A DNA stretch of 32,500 bases, from contig NC_135567.1 in NCBI RefSeq assembly GCF_964340395.1, positions 19,142,806-19,175,305 of the forward strand, read 5' to 3'. The stretch comes from Glandiceps talaboti. Lineage: Eukaryota > Hemichordata > Enteropneusta > Spengelidae. The translations under genes and the position numbers were made by a program. The notes under the pieces were generated by a model. That model was not told the origin of the DNA. It worked only from the letters and a program-made list of their open reading frames with translations, and did not search any database. Shown here piece after piece: positions 1 to 7,124 of the stretch (position 1 is its first letter; each line of letters starts with the position of its first letter).

Positions 1-423
1 CCTACTTGAAAAATGAATGTGAACCATCATTGACCAGGTCTGTGTTTGTAACTCAATACATTGCAGAAAGCTAAAAATGTGTAAAATAAAAAGAAAGTTT
101 GTTGTTGTTGTTCATGCAATATTATAACAAACATTTTACTCATTTATTAATCTTTTGCAATTTATTGAGTTACAAACACAGACTTGGTATATGTTGTATT
201 GAGTTACAAACACAGACTTGGTATATGTTGTATTGAGTTACAAACACAGACTTGGTATATGTTGTATTGAGTTACAAACACAGACTTGGTCAATGTTGTA
301 TTGAGTTACAAACACAGACTTGGTCAATGTTGTATTGAGTTACAAACACAGACTTGGTCAATGTTGTATTGAGTTACAAACACAGACTTGGTATATGTTG
401 TTTCACATTGATTCTTCAAGTAG
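1..423. mobile_element. Inverted-repeat (foldback/MITE-like) element with internal 34-bp array
   Basis: Bases 1-60 and 364-423 are reverse complements of each other with about 7 mismatches in 60. The outer ends read CCTACTTGA and TCAAGTAGG. Between them lies a tandem array whose unit is part of the terminal repeat itself. No coding capacity is visible. The left end coincides with the window edge, so the terminal repeat may extend further left and no target-site duplication can be tested. The architecture is that of a non-autonomous DNA transposon or foldback element. The superfamily is not recognised. Confidence 0.7.
164..401 (+). repeat. 34-bp minisatellite, 7 copies
   Basis: Seven head-to-tail copies of a 34-bp unit beginning ATTGAGTTACAAACACAGAC start at 164, 198, 232, 266, 300, 334 and 368. 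The copies are almost identical and differ mainly at one dinucleotide (TGGTAT versus TGGTCA). An inverted copy of the same unit lies at 31-60, so the unit is part of the terminal repeat of the surrounding element. The short open frame across it (320-544) is an artefact. Confidence 0.93.
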
Positions 424-868
424 GAAACAATCATATAATTGTTTTATATTAAAATTAAAAATCCAAAATTCCTGCTCAATCTCCATCCATGTGGCTACTT
501 TAAATCATGGTTTGTATTTGTACTTGAGATGTACGAATAATTGAAAGTAATTTCATAAATTTGATGACAAATAGACAAAAATACAGATTAATAAATGTTA
601 GGAAATCATTGTGTAAACTTGGAATATTGACATTTTACTTCTTTGTATGGTATAATATTTAAATAACTTGAAATGTTTATGTTAGAGTAAAATAATGATG
701 TCACTCTAGTGTGAAGATTGAATTTAAATGAGATATTTGTACGCTTTTCTTCCATGGTCACTAAATTCTAATACATTCTATACTGTAGTGTATGTACATA
801 TTTTTATATTAGAAAATTAATAATATGTGATTCCAATTTAATTTTTTTCTTTCATTGTCACTCCTTTC
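424..868. other. AT-rich intergenic DNA, nothing recognised
   Basis: This stretch between the inverted-repeat element and the ATGT microsatellite is AT-rich. It has no sustained open frame, repeat or RNA gene that I can see. Confidence 0.6.
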
Positions 869-1065
869 GTATGTATGTATGTATGTATGTATGTATGTAT
901 GTATGTATGTATGTATGTATGTATGTATGTATGTATGTATGTGTGTGTGTGTGTGTGTGTCTGTATGTATGTCTGTATGTATGTATGTATGTCTGTATGT
1001 ATGTATGTATGTATGTATGTATGTATGTATGTCTGTCTGTATGTATGTATGGATGGATGGATGGA

Positions 1066-1098
<33 letters not shown>

Positions 1099-1358
1099 AT
1101 GTGTGTGTATGTATGTATGTATGTATGTATGTATGTATGTATGTGTGTGTGTGTGTGTCTGTATGTATGTATGTATGTATGTATGTATGTCTGTCTGTCT
1201 GTATGGATGGATGGATGGATGGATGGATGTGTGTGTGTATGTATGTATGTATGTATGTATGTATGTATGTATGTATGTGTGTGTGTGTGTGTATGTATGT
1301 ATGTGTGTGTATGTATGTATGTATGTATGTATGTATGTATGTATGTATGTATGTATGT
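869..1358 (+). repeat. Compound microsatellite (ATGT)n with (GT)n, (CTGT)n and (GATG)n blocks
   Basis: About 490 bp of tetranucleotide repeat is dominated by ATGT. It is interrupted by pure GT runs near 941-960, 1067-1081 and 1142-1158, by CTGT units, and by two GATG blocks near 1048-1066 and 1203-1228. The pattern looks like repeated slippage plus internal duplication of a compound block, because the GATG-GT-ATGT order recurs. Long frames open on both strands only because the 4-bp unit contains no stop, giving Met-Tyr-Val-Cys or Thr-Tyr-Ile-His periodic peptides. These are not genes. Confidence 0.97.
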
Positions 1359-1690
1359 TTATGTATATGTTTGGGTGGGTTCATGTGCATGTATGTAGGT
1401 TTGTATATGTCTGTTTATCAATGGATTACAAAAAAATAGTTTCACAAAGTTACAAAATAAAAATATAGAACTTGGTGACCAAATATGCTCAAGCCAAATC
1501 TGTTTTCATGACTATGTTAAGGGCCACAGAAATCCAAAGAAATCTCAGTTGGAATCATTACAGCGCCCTCGCGAGGTCGTTATTAGAAAACCTAGGTGTG
1601 TGACCGAGGTCATCACCCAAAGATACTATGCCAAATATCGGACGTGCCTCCTTGGTGATCAAACATTTATTCTACCCCTCCAACTTACCC
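1359..1690. other. Upstream flank of the MESH1 gene
   Basis: This is a mostly unremarkable sequence leading into the MESH1 promoter. It holds GCGCCCTCGCGAGG at about 1563-1576, a local GC-rich patch in AT-rich surroundings. A TGA at 1601-1603 is the last in-frame stop before the ATG at 1628. Confidence 0.5.
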
Positions 1691-1694
1691 CCCA

Positions 1695-1810
1695 TTGCTT
1701 GCGTCAGTAGACACTGCATCATTTCAACCAATCAGTACTACCGTAACAACTCTTCAACTGTAAAGTGTCGAAGATTCACAACAGACAGACGTAGATACGG
1801 TGTGTACAAC
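1695..1810 (+). promoter_or_regulatory. Candidate MESH1 proximal promoter (CRE-like site and CCAAT box)
   Basis: A TGCGTCAG motif (a reverse-strand CRE/ATF-like half) lies near 1699-1706, and a CCAATCAG motif matching the NF-Y core lies at 1728-1735. Both are within about 115 bp of the proposed ATG at 1811. No TATA box is evident. Their spacing fits a start of transcription somewhere around 1770-1800, giving a short 5' UTR. This is inference from motifs only; the motifs are common and the start site is not shown by the sequence. Confidence 0.4.
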
Positions 1811-1934
1811 ATGGCAGACGACGAAGGCGTACAACTCCAAGCTCTCGTGGACTGCATGGACTTTGCAGCACTCAAACACAGAGATCAACGGAGAAAAAAT
1901 CCCCTGAAAACTCCGTATATAAATCACCCCATTG
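1811..1934 (+). CDS. HDDC3: MESH1 coding exon 1
   Basis: This exon encodes residues 1-41 plus the first base of Gly42. It contains the DFAALKHRDQRRK helix and the first metal-binding His (His39). It ends ATTG before a GTAAGA donor at 1935, in phase 1. The ATG context is ACAACATGG, with G at +4. Confidence 0.95.
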
Positions 1935-3649
1935 GTAAGATACGATTACAATGTTGTCTAAAATAATCGGTAAAGTTCCAGTGCTGTGAAAGTTGTCACT
2001 ACACTCACTGTCGCAGTTTTCCGACAGGGTCGTGTGTCAAAGTCTTGCTCACAGGCATTTGTTTCCCGAGTTATGTCTCAGAATATTTCTATCAGAATAC
2101 AATAAAATGTCGATAATATCGTTAATAATTTAGCCAACTACATATGAAAGGGGTAAAATTACACTTGTTTGTGTCATCGCGCAGGTTCACTCACTGCGGA
2201 AGAAGACACTGCCAGTGAAGCAGAATAACAGATCGCAATGTAAGGATATCATACATATCTGAGATGACAGATCTTTTAATTTTGGTATTTTTCTCCAATT
2301 TATTTTAATTTTGATATTTTTCTCCATTTTTTTAAAAACTGATAGGTGTTGCAAGAATTTTAGCCAAAGAAGCTGGAATAAAAGATTTGAATATTTTACA
2401 GGTAAAAAAAGTGTTTCTGTAATTGTTGTTACCAGTTGCTATAGAAACGATCCAATGATGTACTTTCCGTATGTATGAAAACAGTCAAGAAAATCTCTGC
2501 TATGCAATCAACAGTTCTAACTTTGCCAGAAAACAATAGGGAACTTGCAATCAAAACTGAGCATGCTCAGATGCAAAGGATTATGGGATTATCTGAGGTT
2601 ATCGTATTACCTAATCTGGAGCTACCGATAAAATAAACCTCCCACAATGGTCAGGGTGACTATGAATTGATCATTTGTGGTTACAAACAATATAACAATA
2701 TTGTTTATAATACTAATTGATTATCATTTATTGTTACATTACCCATAATGCAATATTCAACATGGCGGGTTTGCAAGTTCCCTATTGTAATGCTATAGAA
2801 GACATGCATTGATATTAATATTATACTCGAATAGTTTAATCAATTTTTATGTAATTATTTTCACTGGAGTAAAGAGTTTACAAACTGAGCTTGTACCACT
2901 TTAATATTAATAGTCAATTATAACCCAGTCTTGGTTACCCAGACTCCCGCCACAGGAAGCTCTGCTTATGAGACCACTAGTCTCAGTTACCCAGACTCTC
3001 ACTGCAGGGAGCTTTGCCTATGAGACCACTAATCTCAGTTACCCAGACTTCCACCACAGGAAGCTCTGCCTATGAGACCACTAGTCTCATTTACCCAGAC
3101 TCTCACTGCAGGAAGCTCTGCCTATGAGACCACTAGTCTCATTTACCCAGACTCTCACTGCAGGGAGTATTGGCCACACACCCCAACCAGAGCTGACAAG
3201 TGGTACCCCCCCCCCCCACCCCATGACAAATTAGATTATTCTGTAATAATTATCGCTTCTCTTGATAGGCGGCTCTTCTTCACGACACAGTTGAAGATAC
3301 TGATACAACGTTTGATGAAATCGAGGAACGCTTTGGATCAAAAGTACGAAAGATTGTCGCAGAAGTAACCGATGATAAATCTTTGCCGAAAATGGAACGT
3401 AAACGTTTACAGATCGAACACGCACCACATATCAGTCGCGAAGCAAAACTTGTGAAACTCGCAGACAAATTATACAATTTACGAGACTTAACAGAAATCG
3501 CACCGGAGGGTTGGACGCCTGAAAGGATTCAGGAATATTTCTTGTGGGGGTCGAAGGTCGTTAACGGATTACGTGGCACAAATCAAGTTATGGAGGACGA
3601 GTTAGATGAAATATTCAAAGAAAAAGGTGTGCTTACTGTACAGCAATAA
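1811..3649 (+). CDS. HDDC3: MESH1 (HDDC3), metazoan SpoT-like HD-domain hydrolase; complete, 3 exons
   Basis: Exons 1811-1934, 2346-2401 and 3269-3649 join to encode 186 aa; the human protein is 179 aa. The family is the animal homologue of the bacterial SpoT hydrolase domain. It is a Mn2+-dependent HD phosphohydrolase that cleaves ppGpp in vitro, and the human enzyme is reported as an NADPH phosphatase. The HD-fold metal ligands are all present: His39 in the YINHP motif, the His65-Asp66 pair in LLHD, and Asp126 in LADKLYNLRD. The acidic pair Glu69-Asp70 of the HDTVEDT signature is also intact. The C-terminal EGWTPERIQEYF and KVVNGLRGTN segments match the family. All junctions are GT-AG, with phase 1 then phase 0. 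No break or missing catalytic residue is seen. The start at 1811 was chosen because its N-terminus aligns in length with known MESH1 proteins; an in-frame ATG at 1628 is also open (see findings). Confidence 0.96.
2346..2401 (+). CDS. HDDC3: MESH1 coding exon 2
   Basis: A 56-bp exon follows an AG acceptor (GATAG) at 2341-2345 and precedes a GTAAAA donor at 2402. It completes Gly42 and encodes VARILAKEAGIKDLNILQ, which is collinear with the family helix between the YINHP and LLHD motifs. It is too short to appear as an open frame by length alone. Confidence 0.93.
2539..2782 (+). mobile_element. 244-bp MITE copy 1, TA target site (MESH1 intron 2)
   Basis: Perfect 12-bp terminal inverted repeats (GGGAACTTGCAA / TTGCAAGTTCCC) are bounded by TA at 2537-2538 and 2783-2784. 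A subterminal inverted ATTATGGG and the internal palindrome TGAGCATGCTCA are present. There is no coding capacity. TA duplication and short inverted ends are typical of Tc1/mariner-type non-autonomous elements, but the family is not identified. The element carries a sense-oriented AATAAA and an AACATGGCGGG motif resembling a YY1 site. Confidence 0.9.
2934..3167 (+). repeat. 52-bp minisatellite, about 4.5 copies (MESH1 intron 2)
   Basis: The unit starts at 2934, 2986, 3038, 3090 and 3142 and begins GTTACCCAGACTCTCACTGC. Each unit ends in GAGACCACTAGTCTC, which is itself a short stem-loop. The sequence is closely similar to the terminal inverted repeat of the element at 17144-17516. The end of the intron after it carries a run of C (about 3206-3217), close to the exon 3 acceptor. 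Confidence 0.9.
3269..3649 (+). CDS. HDDC3: MESH1 coding exon 3 (terminal)
   Basis: This exon encodes residues 61-186, starting AALLHDTVEDTDTTFDE after the acceptor CTTGATAG. It carries the HD pair, the VTDDKSLPKMERKR segment, the LADKLYNLRD metal-site helix and the C-terminal helices. The stop TAA is at 3647-3649. An AATAAA hexamer at 3645-3650 overlaps the stop codon. Confidence 0.96.
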   Translation, partial: AALLHDTVEDTDTTFDEIEERFGSKVRKIVAEVTDDKSLPKMERKRLQIEHAPHISREAKLVKLADKLYNLRDLTEIAPEGWTPERIQEYFLWGSKVVNGLRGTNQVMEDELDEIFKEKGVLTVQQ

Positions 3650-3650
3650 A
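3645..3650 (+). terminator. Poly(A) signal AATAAA overlapping the MESH1 stop codon
   Basis: The sequence CAGCAATAAACGG places a canonical AATAAA across the TAA stop (3647-3649). If used, cleavage 10-30 nt downstream would leave almost no 3' UTR. Another sense-oriented AATAAA lies in the downstream MITE at 3836-3841. Which of the two is used cannot be seen from sequence. Confidence 0.45.
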
Positions 3651-3742
3651 CGGCAATAATTGATTCAAAAATATTGTCTTCTGGTTCCAGATATTAATGT
3701 ATTATATATATTTTATGAATTGTAGTGGAAACAGGGAGAATA

Positions 3743-3986
3743 GGGAACTTGCAATCCAGACTGAGCATGCTCAGACGCAAAGGACTATGGGATTATCTGA
3801 GATTATCGTATTACCTAATCTGGAGCCACCGATAAAATAAACCTCCCATAATGGTCAGGGTGACTATGAATTGATTATTTGTGGTTACAAACAATGTAAC
3901 ATTATTGTTTACAATACTAATTGATTAGCATTTATTATCCCATTTCCCATGATGCAACATTCAACATGGCGGGTTTGCAAGTTACC
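3743..3986 (+). mobile_element. 244-bp MITE copy 2, TA target site (downstream of MESH1)
   Basis: This copy has the same length and orientation as the one at 2539-2782, at roughly 90 percent identity by eye. It is bounded by TA at 3741-3742 and 3987-3988. The right terminal repeat has one change (GTTACC instead of GTTCCC). It lies about 90 bp beyond the MESH1 stop and contains AATAAA at 3836-3841, so it could end MESH1 transcripts. Confidence 0.9.
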
Positions 3987-4026
3987 TATTCTCAAGGAGA
4001 CTGTACTTTTAATTAGATATTATCCC

Positions 4027-4345
4027 CCAACATTTTTCTTCATTCAGCCAAGGGAAATATGAGTGACCCAAGGAGCCTTTGTCACTACTCGTCTATCAAC
4101 TCGTAATGAAAGTGCCCCTCAGGTCACGAGTATTTTCTTGCTGAATAAAGAAAAATATTGGAGAATAACATAATATTATACTAGCGCCAGTAATATCAAA
4201 GAGAAATCGGGGACAGTAATGGCACTTTTGAACATTTTGACTAATATTTCGAACACTGCAGAACCAGTGACATAGACATGTGTTGTCATGATGTAGAACG
4301 ACCAGAATATATACTCCATATTTTTTGTTCTAATTGGTTTGCGCT
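4027..4345 (+). repeat. Dispersed foldback repeat, copy A
   Basis: This is a roughly 320-bp sequence with an inverted counterpart at 26330-26650. Its first part (about 4027-4165) is an imperfect hairpin: TTCTTCATTCAGCCAAGG pairs with a later segment ending GCTGAATAAAGAAAAATATT. The remainder matches the other copy along its length, including AATATTGGAGAATAACATAA. A partial third copy of its right end is at 13404-13480. The short reverse frame here (4176-4400) is not conserved as protein. Confidence 0.75.
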
Positions 4346-4477
4346 TGGTATAATGATCAACACCTAACATATGGTAAGGTGAGGTTTTTATTTTACTCAC
4401 TAGATGAGATATTTTATTGCAGAAAACAGGGAATTTTGAATGAAGAGAGAGTTTTGTTTACGTTCATTTCGCTTATT

Positions 4478-5738
4478 AAACTTCCCTTGATGACAATCAT
4501 GCTGTGTTTAGTAGTAAAAGTGTTGTTATCTATCAATGAAACTTTCCTCAATAACAATCATTCTGTGTTCAGTAGTAAAAGTGTTGTTATCTATCAATGA
4601 AACTTTCCTCAATAACAATCATGCTGTGTTCAGTAGTAAAAGTGTTGTTATCTATCAATAAAACTTTCCTCAATAACAATCATGCTGTGTTCAGTAGTAA
4701 AAGTGTTGTTATCTATCAATAAAACTTTCCTCAATAACAATCATGCTGTGTTCAGCTGTAAAAGTGTTGTTATCTATCAATGAAACTTTCCTCAATAACA
4801 ATCATGCTGTGTTTAGCAGTAAAAGTGTTGTTATCTATCAATGAAACTTTCCTCAATAACAAACCATGCTGTGTTCAGTACTAAAAGTGTTGTTATCTAT
4901 CAATGAAACTTTCCTGTGTTCAGCACAGTAAAAGTGTTGTTATCTATCAATGAAACTTTCCTCAATAACAACTATACTGTGTTCAGTAGTAAAAGTGTTG
5001 ATATCTATCAATGAAACTTTCCTCAATAACAGTTATGCTGTGTTCAGTAGTGAAAGTGTTGTTATCTATCAATGAAACTTTCCTCAATAACAATCATGCT
5101 GTGTTCAGTAGTAAAAGTTATCTATCAATGAAACTTTCCTCAATAACAAACCATGCTGTGTTCAGTAGTAAAAGTGTTGTTATCTATCAATGAAACTTTC
5201 CTCAATAACAACTATACTGTGTTCAGTAGTAAAAGTGTTGATATCTATCAATGAAACTTTCCTCAATAACAGTTATGCTGTGTTCAGTAGTAAAAGTGTT
5301 GTTATCTATCAATGAAACTTTCCTCAATAACAAACCATGCTGTGTTCAGTAGTAAAAGTGTTGTTATCTATCAATGAAACTTTCCTCAATAACAATCATG
5401 CTGTGTTCGTCAGTAAAAGTGTTGTTATATATCAATGAAACTTTCCTCAATAACAATCATTCTGTGTTCAGTAGTAAAAGTGTTGTTATCTATCAATGAA
5501 ACTTTCCTCAATAACAATCATGCTGTGTTCAGCAGTAAAAGTGTTGTTATCTATCAATGAAACTTTCCTCAATAACAATCATACTGTGTTCAGTAGTAAC
5601 AGTGTTGTTATCTATCAATGAAACTTTCCTCAATAACAAACCATGCTGTGTTCAGTAGTAAAAGTGTTGCTATCTATCAATGAAACTTTCCTCAATAACA
5701 ATCATGCTGTGTTCAGCAGTAAAAGTGTTATCTATCAA
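4478..5738 (+). repeat. 61-bp minisatellite, about 20 copies
   Basis: Roughly 1.26 kb of head-to-tail copies of a 61-bp unit contain GTGTTGTTATCTATCAATGA and TTCCTCAATAACAATCATGC. Most copies differ by one to a few substitutions. Some have short deletions, for example near 4905-4925 and 5118. Distinct variant blocks recur (AACTATACTGTG then AACAGTTATGCTG at 4970-5040 and again at 5210-5280), which shows duplication of multi-unit segments. Apparent frames are repeat-driven. Confidence 0.96.
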
Positions 5739-5849
5739 GTAAAACAACAATGCAAAGTTGTAAAATGATCAACTTTATTGTCAATGTATTATGTTACATA
5801 TACAATGTTGTCTTCTGGTGAACCTCGCCTTTTTTAGCTGTAATACCAC

Positions 5850-6001
5850 ATATATTTCAAAAAGTAATACCATTATAGATTTCAGTTATTGATTTTCATT
5901 ATTTGATTTTCATTATTTGATTTGATTTTCATTATTTGATATATTTCAAAAAGTAATACCATTATAGATTTCAGTTATTGATTTTCATTATTTGATTTGA
6001 T
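5850..6001 (+). repeat. Direct duplication with TTGATTTTCATTA subrepeats
   Basis: A roughly 60-bp segment starting ATATTTCAAAAAGTAATACC occurs at about 5851 and again at 5941. Between them are short repeats of GATTTTCATTATTT. This looks like a small local duplication. Confidence 0.8.
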
Positions 6002-6390
6002 TTGTCAAAAGAATTCAGAAAACCACAAACTAAAACAGATATGCAATAAGACAACTATCACATTCACATGAAAGACAAAACAGATACATCACCGAATACC
6101 TTTGCAGAGGATGGGACCAAAAAGTTTTATCAACTTATTTCCATTGTGGTCCTCACACTTAAATTATCTCACAATGGATTTAAAAAATGATGAAATACAA
6201 AACAAAAGACAAAAACCAAACCGTTTAATGTTTCGTCTGTCTAAGTCACCAGATTAATGACTACTAGTATTTATCTACCTAGAGTGGTCAGATTGTTATA
6301 GATACCATTTGTGGTGAATAACTATTAATAAACAATATTCTCTGTCTTGTACTAATGAGTTTTGTTTAGTCAAATCTAGTCATATGAACC
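6002..6390. other. Intergenic DNA, nothing recognised
   Basis: AT-rich unique-looking sequence. No sustained open frame, RNA gene or obvious element was seen on either strand. Confidence 0.5.
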
Positions 6391-6534
6391 ATCTCTCATT
6401 TTCTCTGTCACTGTTTGTCTCTCTCTCCCTCTTCTGTCTGTTTCTCTCTCTCTGTCTCTCTGTGTGTCTCTGTCGATGTATGTCTGTCTGTCTCTGTCTC
6501 TCTATCTCTCTCTCTTTCTCCCTCCCTCCCTCTC

Positions 6535-6616
<82 letters not shown>
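6391..6616 (+). repeat. CT-rich microsatellite
   Basis: Interrupted CT, CTGT and CCCT repeats give way to pure (CT)n from about 6543 to 6616. The Ser-Leu and Arg-Glu periodic frames on the two strands come from the dinucleotide and are not genes. The polypyrimidine tract could form triplex DNA. Confidence 0.96.
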
Positions 6617-6619
<3 letters not shown>

Positions 6620-6779
6620 TGGTCTTGTGGTTGAAGGCACTCACAAAATACAATAAATGAAGGAAATGAATTGACTGTTTCCATAAGTAGTGTACTTATG
6701 TACCCGCGTGTTATTAAATACTGTCCAGTGTGTACGATATTACAAGTAATCATTCTATCAAAAAAGTTTTAAAAAAAAC

Positions 6780-7124
6780 AATGTTTCAGTTACATTACAA
6801 AGCTGCAAGAGGGCGCCCTCTATGTCTAAGCCACCCTTGTTGGAGAAACTGAGACTCGATGGATGCGTTTGAAGATGCAAACTCTTGCGGAAATCCAACT
6901 GTACAGTGTCAAACTAATATCAAAACAAATGGTCCAGAAGATAACATATTTCCCAAAACAAGAGTGGGCGCACTTCACAATCACTGTAATCCGTACCTCT
7001 GGGACCTGACAGTACAGTCTAAAGTCCATGTTTGCTGTTGATTGTGGCACAGTTTCTTACACGTGCTGCTCCTAACATGCTTAGTGAGCCCCTGATACAA
7101 AAGGGATAATAAATAAATAAATAA
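6780..7124 (+). other. Possible short retroposon with (AAAT)n tail
   Basis: GAGGGCGCCCTC at about 6809-6820 is a perfect 12-bp palindrome at the left. At the right, CCTGATACAAAAGGGATAATAAATAAATAAATAA (7090-7124) looks like a SINE- or LINE-type simple-repeat tail. Small frames exist on both strands (6859-7041 and 6826-7050), but neither resembles a known protein. I cannot identify A/B boxes, so the retroposon assignment is weak. Confidence 0.3.

Noticed and set aside
809-1468. Long open frames on both strands with Met-Tyr-Val-Cys or His-Thr-Tyr-Ile periodicity
   Set aside because: They follow directly from the stop-free ATGT repeat, overlap in all frames and have no start, splice or domain support.
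4478-5738. CRISPR-like array of regular repeats
   Set aside because: Units are contiguous 61-bp tandem copies with no unique spacers and no cas genes, in animal DNA. The same applies to the 48-, 49- and 103-bp arrays.
6380-6753. Ser-Leu-rich and Arg-Glu-rich frames
   Set aside because: They are products of the (CT)n tract; the same happens at 31383-31574.
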